This document shows, in pieces, positions 34,286-42,414 of a stretch of 64,000 nt of DNA (position 1 is its first letter; each line of letters opens with the position of its first letter). Below the pieces are notes generated by a model. The model had not been told where the DNA came from, did no database searches, and worked only from the letters and a program-made list of their open reading frames with translations. A program made the position numbers and the translations under genes. This DNA comes from Butyrivibrio sp. INlla21 (lineage in GTDB: Bacteria > Bacillota > Clostridia > Lachnospirales > Lachnospiraceae). The stretch is from the NCBI RefSeq assembly GCF_900116875.1, contig NZ_FPCC01000004.1, positions 124,001-188,000 on the forward strand, in the 5' to 3' direction.

Positions 34286-35056
34286 ATGTTAAAAATAGCC
34301 ATATGCGACGACGACGTTAAACTGGCCGGATGGTTGGAATCTCATGTTAACAATGAATGCCTAAACAGCGGCATACGCGCCGATATCGATATTTTCTATG
34401 ATGGTCTTCCACTGGTAAAAAGTTTTGAAGAAGGAAAAGGCTACGATATCATCTTCCTTGATATCGAGATGGAAAATATGGATGGTATTTCAACCGCCCG
34501 CAACATACGTAAGTTCAGTAAGGATGTGATCCTTATCTACATATCGGGTTATGAAAATTACCTAAAAGAACTCTTTGAAGTTGAACCATTCCGGTTTCTG
34601 TCCAAACCCGTCAATCTGGAAAAATTCAAATTGTATTTTAATCAAGCTCTCGGAAAGCTCGAAGAAAACGAAGGCTTCTTCCAATATATCTATAAAAGAG
34701 AGCTTATTAAAGTTCCGTTCAAAAACATCGTTTATTTTGAAAGCTCAAGCAGACTCGTACATATCCATTTAAGCGACGGTTCTGTTAGGCAATTTTACGG
34801 CAAAATAAATGACATAGAAAAAAGCATCGAGAGCAATCGCTTCTTTTTCCTCAGAATACATCAGTCTTTCCTCGTAAATTATAAGTACGTAAAAAGAATC
34901 AGCTATTCGTATGTAATAATGCACGTTGGAAATGAAGAAGTCGAATTAAAGATAAGTGAGAAAAAGCAAAAAGAAATCCGCGATAAAGTGTGTAACATCG
35001 CGGTAGCACAGAGCAAATTCGAAAGTACGGGTTGTCCGAATCACAAGGATCAATAG
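34286..35056 (+). CDS. agrA: AgrA-type LytTR response regulator, 256 aa
   Basis: Response regulator expected to pair with AgrC. The receiver domain (1-125) has ICDDD at the metal site, phosphoacceptor Asp59 in IIFLDIEMENMDG, and SKPVN carrying the conserved Lys. The LytTR DNA-binding domain covers about 140-240 (KNIVYFESSSRLVHIHLSDG, FFFLRIHQSFLVNYKYV). GAAGGAGATAGG ribosome site. agrB starts four bases after its stop, so the two are co-translated. Probable targets are its own promoter and perhaps the opposing operon. Confidence 0.93.
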   Translation: MLKIAICDDDVKLAGWLESHVNNECLNSGIRADIDIFYDGLPLVKSFEEGKGYDIIFLDIEMENMDGISTARNIRKFSKDVILIYISGYENYLKELFEVEPFRFLSKPVNLEKFKLYFNQALGKLEENEGFFQYIYKRELIKVPFKNIVYFESSSRLVHIHLSDGSVRQFYGKINDIEKSIESNRFFFLRIHQSFLVNYKYVKRISYSYVIMHVGNEEVELKISEKKQKEIRDKVCNIAVAQSKFESTGCPNHKDQ

Positions 35057-35060
35057 AAAA

Positions 35061-35636
35061 ATGGAATATCTGTCCAAGAAACTAACTGACTATATACTTA
35101 AAAAGAACGTGATAGAAAAAGAAAACTACGAGATATACAAATATGGTTTCGAATCTTTACTCGAAACAGCTTTTTGCTTTGCATCCGTTCTTGTCATTGC
35201 AGCCTTTATGCATGCAATCCCGCAAGCGCTCTTCTTCTCTTTCTTTTTTCTTATGATGCGCTCATACACGGGAGGTCTTCATCTTAAAACCTTTAAAGCG
35301 TGTTATATATTCTCGTGTTTATTGCTTGTAGCATGTCTTTTTTTGGTAAAAAAAATCACCGCACAGCCACCGGTTTCTCTGATAATATACGCTATATCGG
35401 TTCTTGTTATCCTGAGCACCGGTCCCGTAGATCACCCAAACAAACCGGTTGAAGAATCGGATAGCAAAAAATTCATGCTTAAATCTTATATAATAATCGG
35501 TATCAGTATAATTACAGCTCTCGCATTATATTTTTCAGGAAACAAATCATATCTTTTCCTTGAAGCCGTAACCTTTGCTTTTACGGCAATAACCGGAATC
35601 CTGGGAAAAATCTTTAATCGATATACAGGTTCTTGA
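35061..35636 (+). CDS. agrB: AgrB-type membrane peptidase, 191 aa
   Basis: Membrane cysteine endopeptidase that trims and cyclises AgrD. The active site is intact: MRSYTGGLHLKTFKACYIF has His74 and Cys81 with the normal spacing. Six hydrophobic segments are visible, and the conserved GPVDHPNKPV loop follows. No agrD lies next to it: only four bases separate it from agrA, and downstream it overlaps the WYL gene tail to tail by 23 bases. The best precursor in the window is at 31057-31200. Confidence 0.93.
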   Translation: MEYLSKKLTDYILKKNVIEKENYEIYKYGFESLLETAFCFASVLVIAAFMHAIPQALFFSFFFLMMRSYTGGLHLKTFKACYIFSCLLLVACLFLVKKITAQPPVSLIIYAISVLVILSTGPVDHPNKPVEESDSKKFMLKSYIIIGISIITALALYFSGNKSYLFLEAVTFAFTAITGILGKIFNRYTGS

Positions 35637-36609
35637 GCCTGTCTTTAAGTTCATCGGCAAATCTCTGCGTCACTTCTTTTGGCGCAGTTATTTTTACGCC
35701 GTTACCAAGTGCAAATATCCATCCAAAAAACTGATCGCTCAAAGCGACGTTAACGATTGTCTCGCTGTAACCATCTTCTTTACTCTTTCTTATCGTTATA
35801 TCTTTTCCGAATCTATCAAGAAGAATTCCGACCATCTCATTTTTAAACATAAGCTTTACAGCTGTCTCTTCGCCTCCGAACATGCCGAAGTTCATGCGTG
35901 AATAAGCTGCCATATCCAAGGCGTTAAAGGCTTCCTTGCCTTCTCTTTTTTCTTCAAGATGAACTATATTTCTCATCTTATCGACTCTGTAATGCTTTAT
36001 CTTGGATGCAGCGGAATCATAACCTATAAGATAATAATTCTCATCGTCAAAAGTTAGAGCCCAGGGACTTATCTCATACATACCGTCTTTCCTTGGAACC
36101 ATCTTCTTTTCAAGATTCCACTGAAGATATTCGAATCTGATCTTCTTGTTGTGAGCGATAGCATTGTGAATCTCATCGACCACGTAATAGATACTCTCGT
36201 TCATGGTCTTGATCCTGCCCTGCACCACAACCTGCCTTCTAAGCTGCATAGCCTCAAACTCACTGCCGAGAGCCGTAACCTTTTTTATCAGCTCGGAAGA
36301 TTTCTTTTCTGTAATAAATTTGGAAGATTGTATCGAATCAACTAAAAGCTTAAGCTCAGCAAGCTCAAAGTGCTTGGAGCCGACATGATAATAAAAATGT
36401 CTTCCCTCTTGCTCTCCTATAACATCAATACCAAGAACTCTGAGTGCTTCCATATCATCGTACAAACTCTTTCTGTCTGCAGTAACACCGTAGACTTCAA
36501 GCAGTTCCCTTATCTCAGGCATGGTAAGAAAATGTTCATCATCCGTCTTTTCTACCATGATCTTGGCTAAATAATATAACTTAAGCTTTTGATTGGCCCC
36601 CTTAGGCAT
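35614..36609 (-). CDS. WYL-domain transcriptional regulator, 331 aa
   Basis: Cytoplasmic regulator of the YafY/PafC type. N-terminal winged helix (about 1-75; LTMPEIRELLEVYGVTADRK with DMEALRVLGIDVIG), then a WYL domain (about 140-225; RKDGMYEISPWALTFDDENY and KIKHYRVDKMRNI, where ISPWAL replaces the classic WYL triad), and a C-terminal WCX-like part. WYL domains bind nucleic acid or nucleotide ligands, often in DNA-damage or phage-defence control. GGGAGG ribosome site. Target genes unknown; the stop lies inside agrB's 3' end. Confidence 0.9.
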   Translation of the reverse strand: MPKGANQKLKLYYLAKIMVEKTDDEHFLTMPEIRELLEVYGVTADRKSLYDDMEALRVLGIDVIGEQEGRHFYYHVGSKHFELAELKLLVDSIQSSKFITEKKSSELIKKVTALGSEFEAMQLRRQVVVQGRIKTMNESIYYVVDEIHNAIAHNKKIRFEYLQWNLEKKMVPRKDGMYEISPWALTFDDENYYLIGYDSAASKIKHYRVDKMRNIVHLEEKREGKEAFNALDMAAYSRMNFGMFGGEETAVKLMFKNEMVGILLDRFGKDITIRKSKEDGYSETIVNVALSDQFFGWIFALGNGVKITAPKEVTQRFADELKDRLKNLYID

Positions 36610-36630
36610 AGCATCCTCCCAAAACTCCTA

Positions 36631-37641
36631 TCAATAATCAATTATCTTATTGATAAGATCCATTTCATCACCGCAATACTTTACATACACATCGCTCATT
36701 GCGTCTCTGAATTTTTTCTTTTCTTCAGGCGACAGCGTCGTTACCTGTGTTCCGCTGTCGATAGCTTTTTTCTTGGAGCGTTCTTCTCTTTGAATCCAGA
36801 GCTTTCTCTCATATTGAGCAGACTCTTTGGCACACTCCGTTATTATCTCTTTATCGGAATCAGAAAACATGTTCCAGACATACTCCGAACAGATCTGCAT
36901 CTCGGGAACTCTCACGTGCTCATCGATAGTATAGTACTTCGCGACTTTATAATGATTCATCGATTCATATGAAGGCCAGTTATTCTCAGCGGCGTCAACT
37001 ATCCCCTGCTCAAGCGCGGAATAAACATCAGAATATACAACCTTGATCGGATTTGCTCCGAGCGCAGAGATCATGTCCGCCATTATCGCGGATTCCTGAA
37101 CTCTTATATTCATTCCGGCGCAGTCTTCAACCGAAGTGATCGGCTTGTCTGCACTGTAGAAATTTCTTGCACCCGCATCATACCAGGAAAGACCTACCAG
37201 GTTATAGTTCTCTGTTTTCTTAAGGAACTCATCACCGATCTCACCTTCAAGAACTCTCCACATATGCGCCGAATCATCATACAGATATGGTAAAAGAAGT
37301 ACATTCATCTCCGGAATTTTCTCGGCAAGCTGTGATACAGAAACTCTGGCAAAAGCTATTCCGCCGTACTTCATCTGATTGATGGCCTCTGCCTCACTTC
37401 CAAGCTCCGCTCCGTATTTTATCTGAATCTTGATCCTTCCGTTCGTGCGCTCATAAACAAGATCTGCGAACTTTTCTCCGCCAAGCGTAGTGGGATAATT
37501 CGCGGACTGGTTTTCGGCATACATTAAAACATACTCGGGAGCTTTCTCAGTCTTTTTTCTGTTATTGAAAAACCAAATGCCCACGACGGCAACAGCTGCC
37601 GCAAACAATATGGTCGATGCGATTATCCATCTCTTTTTCAT
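36631..37641 (-). CDS. Membrane-anchored DctP-family binding protein, probable sensor accessory
   Basis: TRAP-type solute-binding fold (about 40-330): ENQSANYPTTLGGEKFADLV, GARNFYSADKPITSVEDCAG with the DctP signature, and GIVDAAENNWPSYESM. Residues 5-26 form an uncleaved membrane anchor (IASTILFAAAVAVVGIWFF) with no lipobox Cys, unlike the transport DctP at 42415. Its start overlaps the response-regulator stop by four bases, so it is made with the kinase and regulator rather than with the transporter. Inference: it presents the ligand to the kinase. A second transporter subunit is the alternative, less likely given the gene order. Confidence 0.85.
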   Translation of the reverse strand: MKKRWIIASTILFAAAVAVVGIWFFNNRKKTEKAPEYVLMYAENQSANYPTTLGGEKFADLVYERTNGRIKIQIKYGAELGSEAEAINQMKYGGIAFARVSVSQLAEKIPEMNVLLLPYLYDDSAHMWRVLEGEIGDEFLKKTENYNLVGLSWYDAGARNFYSADKPITSVEDCAGMNIRVQESAIMADMISALGANPIKVVYSDVYSALEQGIVDAAENNWPSYESMNHYKVAKYYTIDEHVRVPEMQICSEYVWNMFSDSDKEIITECAKESAQYERKLWIQREERSKKKAIDSGTQVTTLSPEEKKKFRDAMSDVYVKYCGDEMDLINKIIDY

Positions 37642-38429
37642 GAGCCCAATACTCCGTTTCTGTACTCGCTGGGAGTCTTTCCCGTCATCCTCTTAAAGAC
37701 CCTGGTAAAATAATTGGCATCGCGATATCCCGCTTCTGAACTGATATCTTTAATGTTGATCGCGGGATTGGCAAGAAACTCTTTTGCCTTGCTTATCCTA
37801 AATTCATTGAGATATACGATAAAGCTCTTTCCGAAATTCTGCTTAAAGAGCTTGCAAAAATAAACATCGGAATATCCCAAAACTCCGGCCACATCCTGAA
37901 GTGAGATATCTTCCTTGTAATGTTCGTCGATATAATTCTTAGCCTCTCTGACGATTATGCTTGATTTTTTACTGTCAACATCACCCTCATCAAAATCAAA
38001 AAGCGTTGATGCCATATCTTTATCATTGTCGCAAATTGTATCTTTTTCGCTGTTCTTATCGGCAACGCTGAATGCCTCCTCAAAAGCACCGATAAGATCC
38101 TCATCGGATCCCGGCTTAAGAAGATAATCAAGTGCCTTTACTTCAATAGCTTTTTTCGCATAACTGAATTCATCAAATGCCGTAAGAAAAATGATACTGC
38201 AATCACGATCAAACTCTCTTATCTCTTCTGCTGCTTCAAGTCCGCTCTTTCCGGGCATCGCAATATCAAGAAGTGCTATCCGGCACTTATTTTTCTTAAA
38301 CTCCTCAACAGCCTCAACACCGTTTTCCGCCAAAAAAATCTCTACCTGATCCGGAAAAAAACCTTTTATTTTTTTTGAAATAACCTGTCTTTCGATAGGC
38401 TCATCATCTGCAATAAGTACTCTGTACAT
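37638..38429 (-). CDS. AraC-type response regulator, 263 aa
   Basis: Receiver domain (1-120) with IADDE and phosphoacceptor Asp55 in IALLDIAMPG, conserved Thr in IIFLTAF and Lys in YLLKPGS. After a linker, a C-terminal AraC double helix-turn-helix (about 160-260): ISLQDVAGVLGYSDVYFCKL and AGYRDANYFTRVFKRMTGKT followed by PSEYR. Lies 17 bases after the kinase gene and overlaps the anchored DctP gene. Likely controls the TRAP genes at 40497-43509. Confidence 0.93.
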   Translation of the reverse strand: MYRVLIADDEPIERQVISKKIKGFFPDQVEIFLAENGVEAVEEFKKNKCRIALLDIAMPGKSGLEAAEEIREFDRDCSIIFLTAFDEFSYAKKAIEVKALDYLLKPGSDEDLIGAFEEAFSVADKNSEKDTICDNDKDMASTLFDFDEGDVDSKKSSIIVREAKNYIDEHYKEDISLQDVAGVLGYSDVYFCKLFKQNFGKSFIVYLNEFRISKAKEFLANPAINIKDISSEAGYRDANYFTRVFKRMTGKTPSEYRNGVLGS

Positions 38430-38446
38430 CAGCTACTCTCCTTGAT

Positions 38447-39937
38447 TTAGTCAGTATCGCCCGTAAGATAAGGAAGTGTAATTGTTATAGTCGTTCCCTC
38501 ACCTTCTGTGCTGTCAATCTTCATATCGCCTTCCGCGTACATGCCCTTAATTCTTCTGTAGATATTTCCGATTCCGATTCCGACACCGCCATTCTCTTTT
38601 CCTTCAAGTGATTCATGAAGCTTTTTAAGAGTTTCGCTGTCCATACCTTTTCCGGTATCCTTGATCACAATAACAAGATTATCATCGACCTTGGAAACAT
38701 CGACAGATACGCATCCACCCTCAACCTTAGGAGATATTCCGTGAATGATACTGTTTTCAATTATCGGTTGTAATGTAAAAGTCGGAACCATAACATTGTC
38801 CGCATCGACTTCACAATTAACAACGTACTTAACTCTGTCACCGAATCTCATCTTCTGAAGATACATATAGTCTTCCGAAACCTTAAGTTCCTGTGACAAA
38901 AGAACCTCCTTAGCCTGGTTCTTGAGGTTATATCTAAACAGCGACGAAAGAGCCTTTATCATCTGCTCGGATGTTGATGCACCCTCTAGATTGGCCATTC
39001 CGCCGATAACGTTCAATGTATTAAAAAGAAAATGTGGATTGATCTGATTCTTTAAAAGCTCGAGATTCATCGCATCAAGCTGCTTCTCGGCTTCAAGAGT
39101 TTCAACTTCCTGCGCATGAAGTTTGTCAAGTGCTTCCCTTCTTTGCTCAAGCGCCTCAATATACTCTCCCGTCGCATATTTCATCTTGTTAAAAGCAACT
39201 ACGAGTTCCCCAAGTTCATCCTCGTTATCGGCTTGGACATCATCGATAAAAAAGTCGTTTGCCGCGATCCTTCTTGAAGCATTCGCAAGCTTAAGTACAG
39301 GCTCAGTGATCGCTTTGTTCATCATCCTGGATATCTCAAGGACAATCGAGAAAAGCAAGATACTTAGAGTGACCGCGATAAGAGGAACGGCAAAAACGGT
39401 CGGGATAAGTTCTCTGTACTTGGCGTTTCCGTCTTTTAGAGTAAGATCGACAAACTTTTGGGCATAGCCAAGAAGGTAGTCCTGCATTGTGTAAACGGAA
39501 TAAAGTCTGCTTACGTAGTCATGACTTTGAAGTTCCTCATTAACTAACTCATCTCTGGATGAACAATACACATCATAACAAGTTCTTAGAGAAAAGAGCT
39601 GAGCATACCTATTCTCTCCGAGTCTGTCGTAATCAAGCGGGATCTCGTTTATTGCCTTAGCCGTCTCACTGAAAGAATTCAAAAGAGCTTCTCTGTTCTC
39701 CAAAGAATTGTTGTCTATATATGCATTGAAACAATCTTTCTCCTTATCAAGAACCGCAACTATCTCTCCGCCTTTTGAATTGTCTTCCATGATATCATTG
39801 ACGTCTATAACAAAAAGTCTTATCAATATGGCATCAAAAACAATGGCGACCAATATGGTAAGAAAAACAGTTCCCGTAAAGAGAGTTATTTTGTTTTTTA
39901 TGGTGATCTTTTTCCAAAAGGCTTTTAATTTTTTCAT
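38447..39937 (-). CDS. Sensor histidine kinase (LytS/YesM type), 496 aa
   Basis: TM1 at about 16-40, an extracellular four-helix sensor (about 41-177), TM2 at 178-200, HAMP (about 201-255), coiled coil, and the His_kinase domain with NQINPHFLFN (phosphoacceptor His302). The ATPase domain follows (PIIENSIIHG; IVIKDTGKGM; GIGIGNIYRRI). The ATG is only about ten bases after the 3' arm of the hairpin at 39944-39992, and no Shine-Dalgarno sequence is visible. First gene of the kinase-regulator-anchored DctP unit. Confidence 0.93.
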   Translation of the reverse strand: MKKLKAFWKKITIKNKITLFTGTVFLTILVAIVFDAILIRLFVIDVNDIMEDNSKGGEIVAVLDKEKDCFNAYIDNNSLENREALLNSFSETAKAINEIPLDYDRLGENRYAQLFSLRTCYDVYCSSRDELVNEELQSHDYVSRLYSVYTMQDYLLGYAQKFVDLTLKDGNAKYRELIPTVFAVPLIAVTLSILLFSIVLEISRMMNKAITEPVLKLANASRRIAANDFFIDDVQADNEDELGELVVAFNKMKYATGEYIEALEQRREALDKLHAQEVETLEAEKQLDAMNLELLKNQINPHFLFNTLNVIGGMANLEGASTSEQMIKALSSLFRYNLKNQAKEVLLSQELKVSEDYMYLQKMRFGDRVKYVVNCEVDADNVMVPTFTLQPIIENSIIHGISPKVEGGCVSVDVSKVDDNLVIVIKDTGKGMDSETLKKLHESLEGKENGGVGIGIGNIYRRIKGMYAEGDMKIDSTEGEGTTITITLPYLTGDTD

Positions 39938-39943
39938 ATTTTT

Positions 39944-39992
39944 AAAAGAAGGCAGCGTATAGTTACTATTAAAGTATTATATCGCTGCCTTC
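39944..39992 (-). terminator. Hairpin after the TRAP operon, directly before the kinase start
   Basis: GAAGGCAGCG (39948-39957) pairs perfectly with CGCTGCCTTC (39983-39992) around a 25-base AT-rich loop; TTTTAAA follows on the minus strand. It probably ends the TRAP transcript. Its loop contains TATAAT on the minus strand, which could be the kinase promoter -10. Confidence 0.65.
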
Positions 39993-40013
39993 GATAAATT
40001 TCTATTTTTCTTT

Positions 40014-40484
40014 TTATTTGCGAATCTTTTTGCACAAGAATTCGTAGAACTCTTCTTTCTCATCACCGAGAATCCTGTTGGTGAGCATATATCCGTGGGT
40101 CGCATCAGACATAACAACGATCATATTGGTCTGCTTGATGGCATTGGATATCTTATTCCATTTGATATCCTCGTGTTTGCCTTCACTGTCAACATGAACA
40201 CCGTTATCATCAAACATAAGCTCTACTCTTCCGGGCAGATTCTCGAGCTGCTTTACACTTCTTCCGTAAATAGCGAGAGGTTGAATAACAGGAAAAAGAA
40301 AACAACCGATGAGCATGAGGGTTCTTATAAAGCCTCCGGTCTGACTCCAAAAATGAACAGTCAGCATTATCATAGCCACCGTAAACACAACATTGATAAC
40401 TCCGATGAATGAACGATAGGTTCTGAGCATCGCTATAAACATAAGATCCTTTGGCTTTACATCTGAAATATATCTGTATTCCAT
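40014..40484 (-). CDS. YcxB-like membrane protein, 156 aa
   Basis: Small membrane protein of unknown function. Two hydrophobic helices near residues 28-46 and 52-70 are followed by a YcxB-like C-terminal domain (about 85-150: VELMFDDNGVHVDSEG, IKWNKISNAIKQTNMIVVM, GYMLTNRIL). The gene lies 12 bases after dctM and shares its AAAGGA-type ribosome site pattern. It is the last gene of the TRAP operon; a role in transport is not established. Confidence 0.85.
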   Translation of the reverse strand: MEYRYISDVKPKDLMFIAMLRTYRSFIGVINVVFTVAMIMLTVHFWSQTGGFIRTLMLIGCFLFPVIQPLAIYGRSVKQLENLPGRVELMFDDNGVHVDSEGKHEDIKWNKISNAIKQTNMIVVMSDATHGYMLTNRILGDEKEEFYEFLCKKIRK

Positions 40485-40496
40485 ACAATAATCCTT

Positions 40497-41792
40497 TTAT
40501 TTAGCAAACAGGTTAGGTAAGAACATGCTGATCTCAGGTATAAATGTGAGAAGCAAAAGTACAATGATCATGCATAAATAGAAAGGAAGTGTTGCCTTTA
40601 CCACTTTCTCCATCTTAACCTTACCTACAGCGGAACCGATGAATAATACAGCTCCTACAGGAGGTGTAAGAAGTCCGATACCGCAGTTAAGGATGATCAT
40701 GATACCAAACTGAATCGGATTGATACCGATAGACTGTGCTATCGGAAGAAGGATAGGTGTAGCTATCAGGATGATGGGAGCCATATCCATAATGCATCCG
40801 AGTACAAGAAGTATCAGGTTAAGAAGAAGTGCGATAAGTATCGGATTACGTGTAAGTCCGATAATAGCGTTTGCAGCAAGATCAGGTACATGAAGTGTTG
40901 TCAGGCAAAAGCCAAAGATACTTGAAGTTGAAATAAGAATAAGCACAATGGCAAGTGTATCAATACACTGCTCAAGAGTCTTCCATATTCCCTTAAGGTC
41001 AAGTCCCTTATAAATGAATACACTGACTATAAGGCTATAGATAACTGCAATAGCTGCAGACTCTGTAGCTGTGAATGCACCGCCTACAACTCCCACTACA
41101 ACAATAACGATTGCTGCAAGAGCCCAGATAGATACTCCGAGCTGTTTAATAAAACTCTTTATGTTAAATGCTTCTCCCTTGGGATAATGTCTCTTCTTGG
41201 ATATGATATATGATCCAACCATAAGAGAGATAGCAAGAAGTGCTCCCGGAATATATCCTGCAAGGAAAAGACTTCCTACAGATATACCGCCTGCACTCAT
41301 GGCATAAATAACCATGTTGTGACTGGGAGGAACAAGAAGTCCCTCACATGATGATGTGATGGTAACGGCTGTGGAGAAATCGTCATCATACCCCTCTTCT
41401 ACCATCATAGGGATAAGGATTGTTCCAAGTGATGCTGTATCTGCAGCCGCAGATCCGGAAATTCCTCCAAAGAAATATGAAGCAACGATATTAACCATCG
41501 CCATTCCGCCTGTCATCCATCCAACACAGGAATTGGCAAGAGCAATGAGTTTCTCGGATATTCCTCCGCTACCCATTATGCAACCCATGGTGATGAAGAA
41601 CGGTACCGCCATCAAACTAAAAGAACTGATTCCCTTAACCATCTGCTGACAAACTGTTGTAAGCGGGAATCCCTGATATAACAAACAGAAAATAGATGAA
41701 AGTGCTACTGCATACGCAATCTGAAATCTGAGCAAAATCATAACGAGAAAGCTCACAAGCAATATTGCAATAGCTGTTGTGTTTATTGCCAT
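40497..41792 (-). CDS. dctM: TRAP transporter large permease DctM
   Basis: Ion-coupled membrane component of a tripartite ATP-independent periplasmic-type transporter. About 12 hydrophobic segments. Family stretches include KGISSFSLMAVPFFITMGCI near 55, GGISGSAAADTASLGTILIP (about 110-130), SHNMVIYAMSAGG and the C-terminal GIGLLTPPVGAVLFIGSAVG. Its start codon overlaps the end of dctQ. Length 431 is typical. Confidence 0.95.
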   Translation of the reverse strand: MAINTTAIAILLVSFLVMILLRFQIAYAVALSSIFCLLYQGFPLTTVCQQMVKGISSFSLMAVPFFITMGCIMGSGGISEKLIALANSCVGWMTGGMAMVNIVASYFFGGISGSAAADTASLGTILIPMMVEEGYDDDFSTAVTITSSCEGLLVPPSHNMVIYAMSAGGISVGSLFLAGYIPGALLAISLMVGSYIISKKRHYPKGEAFNIKSFIKQLGVSIWALAAIVIVVVGVVGGAFTATESAAIAVIYSLIVSVFIYKGLDLKGIWKTLEQCIDTLAIVLILISTSSIFGFCLTTLHVPDLAANAIIGLTRNPILIALLLNLILLVLGCIMDMAPIILIATPILLPIAQSIGINPIQFGIMIILNCGIGLLTPPVGAVLFIGSAVGKVKMEKVVKATLPFYLCMIIVLLLLTFIPEISMFLPNLFAK

Positions 41793-42316
41793 TACTTATT
41801 CTCCTCCTTAATAACTATGCTCTTAATATGGTTGTAGAACGCTTCTATTTCGAAGACCACCATTGCCACGCCCGCAACGGGAATCGGGAAATAAAGCCAA
41901 AATCTTGAAAGGAAAGGCACACTTGTATATGATCCCATGCTTCCTAATTTGAGTGCATATTTCCATCCCACAGTGATCATTACCAGCGCAAGCCCAAAAA
42001 CAAAAATATCATTTAGTATATCAAGCGCCTTAATTACAACCTTGGGTAAATATGAGTCTAAAGCTGTCATACGGATATGTGCACCGCGTCTGATAGCAAG
42101 CGCAGCTGATAATACTGCCATATACGCCATAAGTGTAAGCACTATCTCTTCACACCATGCAGGAGCGGTAACAAAAGGTATATATCTACATGCAACTGCT
42201 ATGCTAGTGATAAGGATATCTGCAACAAGTAGAAGCTTGCAGATAAAAAGCATAACCTTATATGTCATATCGTATAAAGGCTTGATCTTATCAATCTGTT
42301 TAAAAATGCCTTCCAT
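41792..42316 (-). CDS. dctQ: TRAP transporter small permease DctQ
   Basis: Four-helix small subunit that pairs with DctM. Membrane segments lie at about 20-42, 55-75, 93-115 and 135-158, with the family's RRGAHIRMTALDSYLP region between helices 2 and 3. Start set at 42316 (MEGIFKQ) because AGAGG lies seven bases upstream; a start nine codons earlier would sit in the hairpin at 42336-42368. The permease pair overlaps by one base. Confidence 0.9.
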   Translation of the reverse strand: MEGIFKQIDKIKPLYDMTYKVMLFICKLLLVADILITSIAVACRYIPFVTAPAWCEEIVLTLMAYMAVLSAALAIRRGAHIRMTALDSYLPKVVIKALDILNDIFVFGLALVMITVGWKYALKLGSMGSYTSVPFLSRFWLYFPIPVAGVAMVVFEIEAFYNHIKSIVIKEENK

Positions 42317-42335
42317 AAAATGCCTCTTTTCTAAA

Positions 42336-42368
42336 CAAGGCACAGGAAGTAAGACTCTCTGTGCCTTG
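42336..42368 (-). promoter_or_regulatory. Intercistronic hairpin between dctP and dctQ
   Basis: CAAGGCACAG (42336-42345) pairs with CTGTGCCTTG (42359-42368). It follows the binding-protein gene and probably stabilises that mRNA segment or partly terminates, so binding protein exceeds permease. Confidence 0.6.
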
Positions 42369-42414
42369 TAATTTATTGCTTAATTAAAACTGTAATTTAA
42401 TCTTGAAAAAAAGA

